Shown here one piece after another: positions 1-10,304 of a stretch of 64,000 bases of DNA (its first letter is position 1; each line of letters begins with the position of its first letter). The notes below the pieces were generated by a model. The model was not told where the DNA came from. It saw only the letters and a program-made list of their open reading frames with translations, and made no database searches. The translations under genes and the position numbers were made by a program. Origin of the DNA: Streptosporangiales bacterium (lineage in GTDB: Bacteria; Actinomycetota; Actinomycetes; Streptosporangiales; WHST01); NCBI GenBank assembly GCA_009379825.1, contig WHTA01000015.1:39224-103223 (forward strand), in the 5' to 3' direction.

Positions 1-25
1 TACGTAGAGGGACGTTCCACGGTAG

Positions 26-1339
26 GTGCAGGTGACGGACCAGTTGACGGATCGCCCGCAGGTGGAGACGAAGGACCGAGCGGCGACCGAAGAGGCGGAT
101 GCCATCGACCTCGACCAGGGGATGGCGACCGCCGACGAAGTCGACGCCACCGCGACCCTGGACCAACCGGTCGCCCGGGACGTACCGGACACCCAGCCGC
201 CGGAACCGGCGGACGAAGCGGCGCAGCCGGCGGAGTCGGCACCGAAGCGGCGCAGCGAGCCGGCCGACGCAGCGGTGGCCGACGGCGCCGTGGCGCCGTC
301 CGAGGCCGCCCTGCCCGCCCTGGTCGAGCGGTCGACCGGCAGGGACGCACACCTGGACAACGTCAAGTTCGTGGCGATCGCGCTGGTCGTCGTCGGACAC
401 CTCTGGGGGCCGATGCTGGCGTGGAGCCAGACGCTGTTGGCCGCCTACCTGCTCCTCTACACCGTGCACATGCCGATCTTCGTGCTGCTGTCCGGGTACT
501 TCTCGCGGCACTTCACCGCGAGCCCGCGGCAGGCCAGGAGCCTGGTGCGGTCGGTCGTCGCCCCGTACCTCATCGTCGAGACGGGGTTCTGCCTGTTCAG
601 GTACTTCGGCGACGACCAGCAGCTGGAGTTCGCGCTGCAGGACCCGTGGTGGGTTACCTGGTTCCTCGTGACGCTGTTCTTCTGGCGGCTGTCCGCGCCG
701 TTGTGGCGGGTCGTGCGGTTCCCGATCGTGCTCGCCGTCGCGATCAGCCTGGCCGCGGGCTCGCAGCAGCTGACGGAGACGTTCGAGCTCGGACGGTTGC
801 TGCAGTACCTGCCGTTCTTCGTGCTCGGCATGTCGCTGCGCCGGGAGCACTTCGAGTGGCTCCGCACCAGGTGGGCGCGGATCGCGGCGGTGCCGGTGCT
901 CGCCGGCGCGTTCTACCTGGCCTACGTGTTCGCGCCGATGGTGAGCGTGGAGTGGGTGTACTGGCGGCTGGGCAACGACGAGCTGGACGTGACGTACCCG
1001 GTGTTCGCCGGCGTGAAGCTGCTGCAGCTGGCCGCCACCGTGCTGGTGATCGCGGCGGTCATCGCCCTGGTGCCGACGCGCCGGCTGCCGATCCTGACCG
1101 CGTTCGGCGCGGTGAGCATGTTCGCGTACCTGCTGCACGGCTTCGTCGCAAAGGGCGCGGAGTGGTGGGGCTTCTACGACCACCCGTTCATCCACACCCA
1201 CCTCGGCATCGCCGTGGTGACGCTCGGCTCGGTGGCACTGACCTTCGTGCTGTGTTCGCCGCCGGTGCAGGTGCTGTTCTCCTGGGCGGTGCAGCCGAAG
1301 CTCGACGGCTGGATGCGCGGCGGCGCGGCGGACCGCTGA
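26..1339 (+). CDS. Acyltransferase-3 family integral membrane protein (fucose 4-O-acetylase-like) with long charged N-terminal tail
   Basis: Likely an O-acyltransferase that modifies an extracytoplasmic glycan; the acceptor is unknown. About the first 105 residues are acidic, Ala/Pro-rich and probably disordered. The membrane domain then opens with DNVKFVAIALVVVGH, matching the acyltransferase-3 signature with its conserved His, followed by roughly ten hydrophobic helices (for example YLLLYTVHMPIFVLLSGYFS). The core is a normal length for the family; the tail is extra. The start is a GTG at 26 with no clear ribosome site and little upstream sequence, so a later start close to the membrane domain is possible. 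It converges with the acyl-CoA dehydrogenase gene, with a small hairpin between them. Family call is firm, substrate is not. Confidence 0.8.
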   Translation: MQVTDQLTDRPQVETKDRAATEEADAIDLDQGMATADEVDATATLDQPVARDVPDTQPPEPADEAAQPAESAPKRRSEPADAAVADGAVAPSEAALPALVERSTGRDAHLDNVKFVAIALVVVGHLWGPMLAWSQTLLAAYLLLYTVHMPIFVLLSGYFSRHFTASPRQARSLVRSVVAPYLIVETGFCLFRYFGDDQQLEFALQDPWWVTWFLVTLFFWRLSAPLWRVVRFPIVLAVAISLAAGSQQLTETFELGRLLQYLPFFVLGMSLRREHFEWLRTRWARIAAVPVLAGAFYLAYVFAPMVSVEWVYWRLGNDELDVTYPVFAGVKLLQLAATVLVIAAVIALVPTRRLPILTAFGAVSMFAYLLHGFVAKGAEWWGFYDHPFIHTHLGIAVVTLGSVALTFVLCSPPVQVLFSWAVQPKLDGWMRGGAADR

Positions 1340-1358
1340 GCCGCGCGCCGGTCAGCGG
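1333..1358. terminator. Hairpin between convergent genes
   Basis: CCGCTGA (1333-1339) pairs with TCAGCGG (1352-1358) across a 12-nt GC-rich loop. The arms contain the two facing stop codons. No T-tract follows. Inferred bidirectional terminator. Confidence 0.4.
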
Positions 1359-2533
1359 AAGGCCGACTCGCCGGTCAGGGCCTGGCCGATCACCAGCTGG
1401 TGCACCTCGCTCGTGCCCTCGTAGGTGAGCACCGACTCGAGGTTGTTCGCGTGCCTGATCACCGGGTACTCGAGCGTGACGCCGTTCGCGCCCAGGATGG
1501 TTCGGCACTCCCTGGCGATCGCGATCGCCTCGCGGACGTTGTTGAGCTTGCCCAGGCTCACCTGCTGCGGCCGGAGCGTGCCGGCGTCCTTCAGCCGGCC
1601 GAGGTGCAACGCGAGCAGCATGCCCTTGCCGAGCTCCAGGGTCATGTCGGCGAGCTTGGTCTGGGTGATCTGGTAGCCGCTCAGCGGCCGGTCGAACACC
1701 TCGCGGTCGGCGGCGTACGCGATCGCGGTCTGCAGACAGTCACGGGCGGCGCCGATCGCGCCGAAGATGATGCCGAAGCGGGCTTCGCTGAGGCAGCCGA
1801 GCGGGCCGGCGAGCCCGCGGGCGTTCGGGAGCATCGCGTCCTCGGGCAGCCGGACGTCGTCGAGGACCAGCTCGGAGGTCACGGACGCGCGCAGCGACAT
1901 CTTCTTCGTGATCTCCGGTGCGGAGAACCCGGCGGTGTCGGTCGGCACCAGGAAGCCGCGGACGCCGTCGTCGGTACGTGCCCACACCACCGCGACGTCG
2001 GCGACGGATCCGTTGGTGATCCACATCTTCGTGCCGTTGAGCACCCAGTCGGAGCCGTCGCGCTTGGCGTGCGTGCGCATGCCGCCGGGGTTGGAGCCGA
2101 AGTCCGGCTCGGTGAGGCCGAAGCAGCCGATCAGCTCGCCGGCGGCCATGCCGGGCAGCCAGCGCTGCTTCTGCTCCTCGCTGCCGTACGCGTGGATCGC
2201 GTACATCGCAAGCGACCCCTGTACGGAGACCAGGCTGCGGATGCCGGAGTCCGCGGCCTCCAGTTCGAGGCAGGTGATGCCGTACGCGGTCGCGCTCGCG
2301 CCGGCGCAGCCGTACCCGCTGAGGTGCATGCCGAGCACACCGAGCTGGCCGAGCTCACGGGCGAGCTCCCTGGCCGGGACGTGGCCCGCCTCGAACCAGT
2401 CGGCCAGGTGCGGCCGGATCCGGTCGCCGCAGAACGCGGCCATCGTCTCGCGCATGGCCCGTTCCTCGTCGGAGAGCAGCCCGTCGATGTCGAACAGCTC
2501 CAGGGGAGTGGCGGCACGGTCGGTCGACGGCAT
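1352..2533 (-). CDS. gcdH: Acyl-CoA dehydrogenase, glutaryl-CoA dehydrogenase type
   Basis: FAD-dependent acyl-CoA dehydrogenase of 393 residues. The sequence has the FAD/substrate motifs GCFGLTEPDFGSNPGG and WITNGSVADVAVVWA, and near the C-terminus RTILGANGVTLEYPVIRH and LTYEGTSEVH, where the Glu is the expected catalytic base. These C-terminal motifs match glutaryl-CoA dehydrogenases, which convert glutaryl-CoA to crotonyl-CoA in lysine, tryptophan and aromatic breakdown. The ATG at 2533 follows GAGGAG at good spacing. The gene stands alone, with a palindromic operator-like element upstream. Substrate assignment rests on similarity of the active-site region; a related acyl-CoA could be the true substrate. 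Confidence 0.85.
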   Translation of the reverse strand: MPSTDRAATPLELFDIDGLLSDEERAMRETMAAFCGDRIRPHLADWFEAGHVPARELARELGQLGVLGMHLSGYGCAGASATAYGITCLELEAADSGIRSLVSVQGSLAMYAIHAYGSEEQKQRWLPGMAAGELIGCFGLTEPDFGSNPGGMRTHAKRDGSDWVLNGTKMWITNGSVADVAVVWARTDDGVRGFLVPTDTAGFSAPEITKKMSLRASVTSELVLDDVRLPEDAMLPNARGLAGPLGCLSEARFGIIFGAIGAARDCLQTAIAYAADREVFDRPLSGYQITQTKLADMTLELGKGMLLALHLGRLKDAGTLRPQQVSLGKLNNVREAIAIARECRTILGANGVTLEYPVIRHANNLESVLTYEGTSEVHQLVIGQALTGESAFR

Positions 2534-2559
2534 AGCGGCTCCTCAAACGCTCAGCACCT

Positions 2560-2577
2560 TACATCGGATCCAATGTA
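2560..2577. promoter_or_regulatory. 18-bp near-perfect palindrome upstream of gcdH (candidate GntR-type operator)
   Basis: TACATCGGATCCAATGTA is palindromic except for one mismatched pair and sits 27 bp before the gcdH start codon. Shape and size resemble operators of GntR-family repressors. The regulator is not evident in the adjacent genes. Seen directly as a repeat; function is inferred. Confidence 0.45.
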
Positions 2578-2666
2578 CAACCCGCGGCCGCTCATCCGCA
2601 GCCCAGGTGTCGCACGTCACCTACCCCACGATGGACCATCGTGGCGGCGTCGACCGGAGGAACGGA

Positions 2667-3452
2667 TCAGCTGGCCTCGGGGGCCTGCTGGTGGGCCGGG
2701 TTGAGTACGCGGGCGAGGAACGCCTGGGTGCGGGGCTCCTGCGGGTCGCCGATCACCTGGGCCGGCTCGCCCCGTTCGACGATGAGGCCGTCGTCCATGA
2801 AGAGGACGGTGTCGGCGACCTCGCGGGCGAACTGCATCTCGTGGGTGACGACGAGCATGGTCATGCCTTCGACGGCGAGGGTCTTCATCACGCCGAGTAC
2901 GTCGCCGACCAGCTCGGGGTCGAGTGCGGACGTGGGCTCGTCGAAGAGCATCAGCTCGGGGTCCATGGACAGCGCCCGGGCGATCGCCACCCGCTGCTGC
3001 TGGCCGCCGGAGAGCTGGCTCGGCATCGCCGTCTCGCGGCCGGTGAGGCCGACCTTCGCCAGGTTCTCCTGCGCGACGCCCGCCGCCTCCGCCTGGCTGC
3101 GCCGCAACACCTTGCGCTGGGCGACGGTCAGGTTGTTCTGCACCGTCAGGTGCCGGAACAGGTTGAACGACTGGAACACCATGCCGATCCGCTTGCGGGA
3201 GGCGTCGATGTCGGCGTCCGGGTCGGTGAGCTCCACGCCGGCCACCTCGACGGTGCCGCCGGTCGGCTGCTCCAGCATGTTCACGCACCGCAGCAGCGTC
3301 GACTTGCCGGAACCGGACGGGCCGATGACGCACACCACCTGCCCGCGCTCCACCTCCAGGTCGATGCCGCGTAACACCTCGACATCGCCGAACGACTTGT
3401 GCAGGTCAGTGACCCGGACGACGGGCTCGTTCTGGATGACTGTCTCGCTCAT
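2667..3452 (-). CDS. Polar amino-acid ABC transporter ATP-binding protein
   Basis: Cytoplasmic ATPase of 261 residues that powers amino-acid import. Walker A is GPSGSGKST (near residue 44), the signature is [15 protein letters not shown], Walker B is [12 protein letters not shown] and the switch His is in VVTHEM. These fit the GlnQ/GluA family. The ATG at 3452 overlaps the permease stop in an ATGA arrangement, so translation is probably coupled. It is the last gene of the lipoprotein-permease-ATPase operon transcribed from about 5210 downward. Confidence 0.93.
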   Translation of the reverse strand: MSETVIQNEPVVRVTDLHKSFGDVEVLRGIDLEVERGQVVCVIGPSGSGKSTLLRCVNMLEQPTGGTVEVAGVELTDPDADIDASRKRIGMVFQSFNLFRHLTVQNNLTVAQRKVLRRSQAEAAGVAQENLAKVGLTGRETAMPSQLSGGQQQRVAIARALSMDPELMLFDEPTSALDPELVGDVLGVMKTLAVEGMTMLVVTHEMQFAREVADTVLFMDDGLIVERGEPAQVIGDPQEPRTQAFLARVLNPAHQQAPEAS

Positions 3453-4273
3453 GCCTGCACCTGCACTCCGGTGGCCTCCGGTGAGCCGACGGTCTTGCCG
3501 CCCGTCTGCCGCTCGAGCCTGCGGGACAGGTACGACAGCGGGATGGTGATGATCAGGTAGCACAGCCCGGTGAACAGCAGCGGCGTCAGCGACAGGCTGG
3601 TGTTGAGCGCTTCGCGGCCGAACTTGGTGAGCTCGTACTGGTCCCTGGCCAGGCCGAGCAGGTAGATCAGCGACGAGTCCTTGGTCAGCAGGATCAGTTC
3701 GTTGGTCAGCGGCGGCAGCACGATGCGGAACGCCTGCGGGATCACCACGGTGATCATCGTGCGCCCCTGCGACATGCCGAGCGACCGCGCGGCCTCGACC
3801 TGCCCGGTGTCGACCGCCTGGATGCCCGCCCGGATGGTCTCGGCCATGTACGCGGCGCCGACCAGGCCGAGCGACAACATCACCGTGGAGTAGATGTCGA
3901 AGCGCAGCTGGAACGCCAGCGGCACGCCGAAGCCGAACGTCACGAAGACGAGCAGGGCGGGCACCCCGCGGAAGAACTCGATGTACGTGGTGGCGATCCA
4001 CCGGTAGGGCGGCACCGACGACAGCTTCATCAGCGCCAGCGGCAACGCGAGCAGCAGCCCGAAGCCGAACCCGAGCAGCGAGTAGATCAGCGTGTTCACC
4101 AGCGCCGTGGTGAAGATCGCAGGTATCTGCTCGGCGGCGACCGGGAGGTTGAAGAACGCGCGGACGATCTCGCCCCAGTCCGCGACGAGCGCCAACACCC
4201 CGATCGCCGCGACGAGCACGACGTACTGCACAGCGCGGGTTACCTGGCCGCGCTTCCGCTTGGACATTGCCAT
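3449..4273 (-). CDS. Polar amino-acid ABC transporter permease
   Basis: HisM/GluC-type inner membrane permease of 274 residues. Several transmembrane helices are visible, the first being [17 protein letters not shown] after a basic N-terminus. The cytoplasmic coupling loop is [22 protein letters not shown], close to the family EAA motif. The motif [14 protein letters not shown] is typical of amino-acid permeases. Two ATGs are possible (4273 and 4267); neither has a strong ribosome site. There is only one permease gene, so the channel is probably a homodimer. It lies between the binding protein and the ATPase. Confidence 0.92.
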   Translation of the reverse strand: MAMSKRKRGQVTRAVQYVVLVAAIGVLALVADWGEIVRAFFNLPVAAEQIPAIFTTALVNTLIYSLLGFGFGLLLALPLALMKLSSVPPYRWIATTYIEFFRGVPALLVFVTFGFGVPLAFQLRFDIYSTVMLSLGLVGAAYMAETIRAGIQAVDTGQVEAARSLGMSQGRTMITVVIPQAFRIVLPPLTNELILLTKDSSLIYLLGLARDQYELTKFGREALNTSLSLTPLLFTGLCYLIITIPLSYLSRRLERQTGGKTVGSPEATGVQVQA

Positions 4274-4290
4274 CGTCGGTGCCGTCCGCC

Positions 4291-5103
4291 TTACTTCGCG
4301 GGCTCCGTACCGAACCACTTCTTGTAGAGCCGGTCGTAGGTGCCGTCCTTCTTGGCCTTGTCGAGGGTGTCGTTCACGAGTTTCAGCATGACCTTGTCCT
4401 TCTTCTGGACCATCATGCCGAGCTGCTCGCCGGTCTCGTACGAGGCGCCGATCTCGGTGTCCTTGTTCTGCGTGATGTAGTACTCGAGGATGCCGCTGTC
4501 CGCGATCGACGCATCCACCTGGCCGGTGCGGACGGCGGTGGTGAGCAGGCCGTAGTCCTCGAACTCGACGATCTCGTAGCCGTACTTCTTCTCGTTCTTG
4601 CTCGCGTAGATCTTTCCGGTGGTGTCCTGCTGGGCGCCGAGCTTCTTGCCCTTCAGCTTCTCCAGCCCGTCGATGCCGGACTCCTTCTTCACCAGCAGCG
4701 ACTGCTTGACGTCCATGAACGGCTTGGAGAAGTCGACGACCTTCTCCCGCTCCGGGGTGATGGTCGCACCGCCGTAGGCGACGTCGCACTTGCTGGTCTT
4801 GAAGTCTTCACCGGAGACGATGCCACCCCAGGGGGTGTCGACGATCTCCTGCTCGACGTCAAGCTCCTTGGCCATCAGGTCGACGAGGTCGACCTCGAAG
4901 CCGACGGTCTCGCCGCCCTCGGTGAACTCGAACGGCTCGTAAGGGAGCGAGGTGCACGCGGTGAGCTTGCCCTCGGTCACCAACGAAATGTCTTTCTTGC
5001 CCGAGCCGCCACCTTCCGGCTCGGTCGACTCTGCGCAGCCCGCCAGGCCGACGGCGAGTGCCGCGGCCGCGAGCGCGGCGATCAACGGTCGCTTGATGAT
5101 CAC
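4291..5103 (-). CDS. Polar amino-acid ABC transporter substrate-binding lipoprotein
   Basis: Extracellular family-3 solute-binding protein of 270 residues. The N-terminus has basic residues, a hydrophobic stretch and the lipobox VGLAGC, so it should be a lipoprotein anchored outside the membrane. The mature part has the family features [42 protein letters not shown] and [10 protein letters not shown]. The GTG start at 5103 is chosen because AAGGAG lies 7 nt upstream. First gene of the operon with the permease and ATPase. Glutamate, glutamine or another polar amino acid is likely; the ligand cannot be told from sequence. Confidence 0.92.
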   Translation of the reverse strand: MIIKRPLIAALAAAALAVGLAGCAESTEPEGGGSGKKDISLVTEGKLTACTSLPYEPFEFTEGGETVGFEVDLVDLMAKELDVEQEIVDTPWGGIVSGEDFKTSKCDVAYGGATITPEREKVVDFSKPFMDVKQSLLVKKESGIDGLEKLKGKKLGAQQDTTGKIYASKNEKKYGYEIVEFEDYGLLTTAVRTGQVDASIADSGILEYYITQNKDTEIGASYETGEQLGMMVQKKDKVMLKLVNDTLDKAKKDGTYDRLYKKWFGTEPAK

Positions 5104-5181
5104 GGCATGTCTCCTTAGGCGAGAACGATGAGCCCATCGTGCCACCGGGGCTGGTCACTGGCCCGGTATTGGCGTGTCGGG

Positions 5182-5198
5182 GCCGCACTCGATGCGGC
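5182..5198. other. Hairpin in the leader of the amino-acid ABC operon
   Basis: GCCGCA and TGCGGC pair across a 5-nt loop between the promoter at 5218-5246 and the lipoprotein start. It may end readthrough from the MBL gene or shape the leader; the sequence does not decide. Confidence 0.3.
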
Positions 5199-5217
5199 TT
5201 CGGTTCAGGACCGGAAC

Positions 5218-5246
5218 AATATAGTGACCGCCCCCGGTGCTGTCGA
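5218..5246 (-). promoter_or_regulatory. Sigma-70 type promoter for the amino-acid ABC operon
   Basis: On the minus strand TCGACA (5246-5241) is followed after exactly 17 bp by TATATT (5223-5218). Each hexamer has one difference from consensus, unusually good for such GC-rich DNA. Transcription would start near 5211, leaving a leader of about 108 nt. Confidence 0.6.
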
Positions 5247-5308
5247 CGAATCCGCCAACAACGCGGCTGCGCAGGTAGTCGAGTGCCTACGGTGACGAGC
5301 CGGGGGAG

Positions 5309-5974
5309 CTACCAGCCCCTGGCGCGCCACTCGGCCAGCTGGGGGCGCTCCGCGCCGAGCGTGGTGTCGTCGCCGTGGCCCGGGTATACCCAGGTGTCGT
5401 CGGACAGCTCGCCGAACACCTTCCCCTCCAGGTCGTCCATCAGCGAGCTGAAGTCGGTCGGGTTGGTGGTGCGGCCAGGGCCGCCGGGGAACAGGCTGTC
5501 CCCGGTGAACAGGTGGCCGTGGCCCTGCGGGTCCTCGTAGAGCAGCGCGACGCTGCCCGGCGTGTGGCCGACCAGGTGGATCGCCCGCAGCTGGACGCCG
5601 CCGAAGGTGACCGTGTCGCCGTCGGCGAGCTGCTGGTCAGGCGCGACCGGGAGCGCGGCGGCGTCGTCGCGGCCGGCGGCCGTCCACGGGGTCGTCGCCG
5701 CGACGACGGCGGCCAGGGCCCGGTGGTGGTCCCAGTGCTGGTGCGTGGTGACGATGCCGTCGAGGCGGCCGTCGGGGGAGCCCTCGTGTACGTACCCGAG
5801 CAGCCGGTCGGCGTTGTCTGCGGCGTCGATGAGCAGCTGCGCGCCCGTGCCACGGTCGGTGAGCAGGTACGTGTTGTTGTCCATCGAACCGACGCTGGTC
5901 TTCCTGATCACCAGGCCGGGCAGCTCACGGACGTCCGCCGGGCCCTCGGGGGTGACCTCGCCGGTGTAGCTCAT
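5309..5974 (-). CDS. MBL-fold metallo-hydrolase (glyoxalase II-like)
   Basis: Metallo-beta-lactamase fold hydrolase of 221 residues. Metal-binding motifs are THQHWDHH (HxHxDH), then HTPGSVAL, FTGDSLFPGG and a final YPGHGDDTT, the usual order for glyoxalase II-like enzymes. The protein is cytoplasmic with no signal peptide. The ATG at 5974 is preceded by AAGGGA. It is 22 bp downstream of the mycothiol-dependent isomerase-like gene. The pairing suggests thiol-conjugate or electrophile detoxification, but that is inference. Confidence 0.85.
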   Translation of the reverse strand: MSYTGEVTPEGPADVRELPGLVIRKTSVGSMDNNTYLLTDRGTGAQLLIDAADNADRLLGYVHEGSPDGRLDGIVTTHQHWDHHRALAAVVAATTPWTAAGRDDAAALPVAPDQQLADGDTVTFGGVQLRAIHLVGHTPGSVALLYEDPQGHGHLFTGDSLFPGGPGRTTNPTDFSSLMDDLEGKVFGELSDDTWVYPGHGDDTTLGAERPQLAEWRARGW

Positions 5975-5996
5975 TCGCTGATCCCTTCTGCTTTCG

Positions 5997-6701
5997 TCAG
6001 ATCCACGCGGGCAGGTGTGGGAGCTCGCCGGACGGTACGACGGTCAGGTCGTCGCCCGAGGTGCGGCCGCTGAGCCAGCCGGCCAGGCCGGCCGCGGAGC
6101 CCGTGACCACCGGTCGCGGCTGGTCCGCGGGCGGCTCGGGGTCGCCCTTGCGGTGCACGGTGAACGCGCCCTCCACCCGCTGCGGCAGCCCCTGGATGAG
6201 CTGGTCGAGCAGGCCGGCGCTGAACCCGTCCGGCCAGTCCTCGCAGCTGTAGCCGGCGCCGAGGTCGACGTGGTGCACCTCGACCTCGACCAGGCGCTTC
6301 CACGGGATCTCGTGCAGCGGCTGCAGCTTGCCGCCGCGCCACTCCACGACGGTGTCCCAGGCGTCGGCCGGCACCGTCTGCAGCGCGGCGGTGTAGCGGT
6401 CGGCGGAGGCGCGCAGGTCGGCCAGCTGCTCGTCGGCCGGCCGCCCGGCGCCGGCCTCGATGTCGCGCTCCCTGGCGTCGCCGCGGCCGTACATCGGTTC
6501 CCGGCTGCCGTGCGCCCAGCCGAGCAGGTTCACCAGCGCATCCGCGTTGCGCGCGATGTGCGTCAGCACGTGGCCGCGGGTCCAGCCGGGGAGGATGGAC
6601 GGCGCGCGCACGTCGTCGTCGGTCAGTGAGGCGGCGGTGTCGAGCAGCCGGCTGGTGGCGGCGTCGACGTCCCTGGTCAGGTCATCCGATGGCACTCCCA
6701 T
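5997..6701 (-). CDS. Maleylpyruvate isomerase family, mycothiol-dependent fold (MDMPI/DinB-like)
   Basis: A 234-residue protein of the MDMPI N-terminal/DinB superfamily. The motif RAPSILPGWTRGHVLTHIARNADA with its His and the later VEVEVHHVDLG pair match the metal-binding helix bundle; the C-terminal half resembles the MDMPI C-terminal domain. Such actinobacterial proteins use mycothiol and a metal, but the substrate differs between members. The start is the ATG at 6701, where family similarity begins; no ribosome site is seen, so a leaderless message is possible. Divergent from argS across about 49 bp. Confidence 0.8.
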   Translation of the reverse strand: MGVPSDDLTRDVDAATSRLLDTAASLTDDDVRAPSILPGWTRGHVLTHIARNADALVNLLGWAHGSREPMYGRGDARERDIEAGAGRPADEQLADLRASADRYTAALQTVPADAWDTVVEWRGGKLQPLHEIPWKRLVEVEVHHVDLGAGYSCEDWPDGFSAGLLDQLIQGLPQRVEGAFTVHRKGDPEPPADQPRPVVTGSAAGLAGWLSGRTSGDDLTVVPSGELPHLPAWI

Positions 6702-6750
6702 ACGATGACGGTATCTGGTTTGGCAACACGGCCTGGAAGAGATGCCATCG

Positions 6751-8478
<1,728 letters not shown>

Positions 8479-8885
8479 CGGACGCCGGCTGCCGGGACCG
8501 GGACGAACAGCCACCACCACGGGACCGGTCGCGGTCCCAGCTCCGACCAGACTGGGACGACACGGGCTGCCCAGGTGATCGTGCGGTCAGCTGCGGGCTA
8601 CGGGCGGAGTGCGCACGGCGGGTAGCGAGCCGGCTGAGCACGCGTTGAACACCAGGACGAGGACGAGCGCCCAGGCGGCCATGTCGGTAGCCACCTGGAC
8701 CGGCCATGATCGTCGTGGCGCGGCGTCGGCAACGGCCATCGTTACCCATTCGAGATGCGTGCGCCATCGTTCTGCACACACCTCTTGACAATTGTTTTCT
8801 AATCGGTCTCCCTATGGTGAGACCAATTTTCCCGGGCGCGCCACCAGCAACGAGCCACCCATCAATACGGAAGGTCGACCACACC
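8479..8885. other. Intergenic region between argS and ngcE
   Basis: About 400 bp. The right end (8785-8830) is distinctly AT-richer than its surroundings and holds the operator-like repeat. The left part holds no convincing gene: a 64-codon minus-strand frame at 8587-8781 has a hydrophobic patch but no ribosome site or family. Confidence 0.5.
8785..8828 (+). promoter_or_regulatory. Promoter/operator region of ngcEFG
   Basis: TTGACA (8785-8790) overlaps the palindrome ACAATTGT (8788-8795). Downstream, AATCGGTCTC (8801-8810) and GAGACCAATT (8819-8828) are inverted repeats with one mismatch around an 8-bp centre that includes TATGGT (8813-8818), a possible -10. The 22-bp gap from TTGACA to TATGGT is not canonical. 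The GGTCT/AGACC arms recall GntR/HutC regulators such as DasR, whose sites however lack the 8-bp spacer. Candidate repressor site. Confidence 0.45.
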
Positions 8886-10304
8886 ATGGACATGAACAAC
8901 AGGTCACTGACTCGGCGGCGGCTGTTGCAGGGAACGGCCGCCGCGGCTGCCCTCGCGCCTTTCGGCGGGGTGCTGACGTCCTGCGCGACGGGTGGCGGTG
9001 ACGACTCGGACGGCGGGGGCGGGGGCGGGGGCGAGAAGTCGGCGGGTAACCCGTTCGGCGTGGCGAAGAACTCCGCGATCGAGGCGGTCATCTTCAACGG
9101 CGGTTACGGGTTCGACTACGTCGAGTTCGCTGCCGACCAGGTGAAGAAGAAGTTCTCCGTCAAGCCGGAGATCACGCCGTCGACGAAGATCGCCCAGCAG
9201 CTGCAGCCGCGCTTCGCCGGCGGGAACCCGCCGGACCTCGTCGACAACTCCGGCGCCGACTCGATCGGCTTCAACACGATCGCCAAGGGCCTCGAGGAGC
9301 TTGACGAGCTGTTCGAGGCGAAGAACTACGAGGGCAAGAAGATCGCCGACACCTTGTATCCGAACGTCAGGATGCCCGGCACCTTCGGTGGCCGGTTCGT
9401 CGCGATGAACTACGTCATGACCGTCTACGCGATGTGGTACTCGGCGTCGCTGTTCGACGAGAACGGCTGGGAGCCCCCGAAGACCTGGGACGAGGCCATC
9501 GACCTCGGTGCCAAGGCGAAGGCCAAGGGCAAGTACCTGTTCGTCTGGGGCAAGGAGGCCGCGACCTACTACCAGACGATGGCCATGAACTCCGCGATCA
9601 AGGAGGGCGGTCCGGAGGTCCGACTGGGCCTGGAGAACCTGAAGCCCAAGTGCTGGTCGCACCCCGCGCTGCAGCAGGTGTTCAAGGCGCTCGAAACCTG
9701 TGTGAAGAAGGGGTACTTCGTGCCCGGCGGTGCGGGTACCCAGTTCACGGCGGCTCAGGCACGGTGGAGCAAGGACCAGCAGGCGATCCTGTACCCGTCG
9801 GGTGGCTGGATCGAGAACGAGATGAAGAAGGCGACGAAGGACGACTTCCAGATGACCGGCTTCCCCGAGATGACGGTCAGCGACAGCCCGGAGTCTCCGT
9901 ACGAGACGCTGCGCGGTACGGCGGGCGAGCCGTTCATCGTGCCGAGCAAGGGCAAGAACCCGGCCGGCGGCAAGGAGATCCTGCGGGCGATGCTGTCGGA
10001 GGACGCGGCGACGAACTTCAGCAAGTCCAAGCTGGCCCCGACCATCGTGAAGGGCCTGGTGCCCGAGGACGGCTTCGGCTCGAGTGCGCTGGTGTCGCAG
10101 ACGGAGATGCTCGACGCCGCGGGAACCAATCTGTTCAACTACCAGTTCGTCGACTACTACGGCATGAACGAGGACCAGCTGACGGTGTGGAACTCGTTCC
10201 TGGCCGGCAAGATGGACGCGGCAGGCCTGACCGAGGGCCTGCAGGACATCACCGACGAGATCGCCAACGACAACTCGGTCGACAAGATCAAGGTCACTGA
10301 GTGA
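8886..10304 (+). CDS. ngcE: N-acetylglucosamine/diacetylchitobiose ABC transporter substrate-binding lipoprotein NgcE
   Basis: Extracellular sugar-binding lipoprotein of 472 residues. The N-terminus has a twin-arginine type signal (TRRRLLQGTAAAAALAPFG) ending in the lipobox VLTSC, followed by a Gly/Asp linker. The mature region, including GNPPDLVDNSGADSIG, MPGTFGGRF and LYPSGGWIENEMKKA, matches the NgcE group of family-1 solute-binding proteins. The ATG at 8886 follows GGAAGG by 11 nt. Its stop overlaps the NgcF GTG (GTGA). No ATPase is encoded here, as expected for NgcEFG, which borrows the shared MsiK ATPase. Ligand is inferred from family. Confidence 0.88.
   Translation: MDMNNRSLTRRRLLQGTAAAAALAPFGGVLTSCATGGGDDSDGGGGGGGEKSAGNPFGVAKNSAIEAVIFNGGYGFDYVEFAADQVKKKFSVKPEITPSTKIAQQLQPRFAGGNPPDLVDNSGADSIGFNTIAKGLEELDELFEAKNYEGKKIADTLYPNVRMPGTFGGRFVAMNYVMTVYAMWYSASLFDENGWEPPKTWDEAIDLGAKAKAKGKYLFVWGKEAATYYQTMAMNSAIKEGGPEVRLGLENLKPKCWSHPALQQVFKALETCVKKGYFVPGGAGTQFTAAQARWSKDQQAILYPSGGWIENEMKKATKDDFQMTGFPEMTVSDSPESPYETLRGTAGEPFIVPSKGKNPAGGKEILRAMLSEDAATNFSKSKLAPTIVKGLVPEDGFGSSALVSQTEMLDAAGTNLFNYQFVDYYGMNEDQLTVWNSFLAGKMDAAGLTEGLQDITDEIANDNSVDKIKVTE

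Noticed and set aside
5182..5198. Riboswitch or T-box in the amino-acid ABC leader
   Set aside because: Only one short hairpin; no conserved riboswitch core was seen.
8587..8781. 64-codon minus-strand frame with a hydrophobic stretch near ngcE
   Set aside because: No ribosome site, no family, and it ends against the ngcE promoter region; more likely chance.
8785..8818. Canonical sigma-70 promoter TTGACA...TATGGT for ngcE
   Set aside because: Spacing of 22 bp is too long; kept only as a regulatory region, not as a defined promoter.
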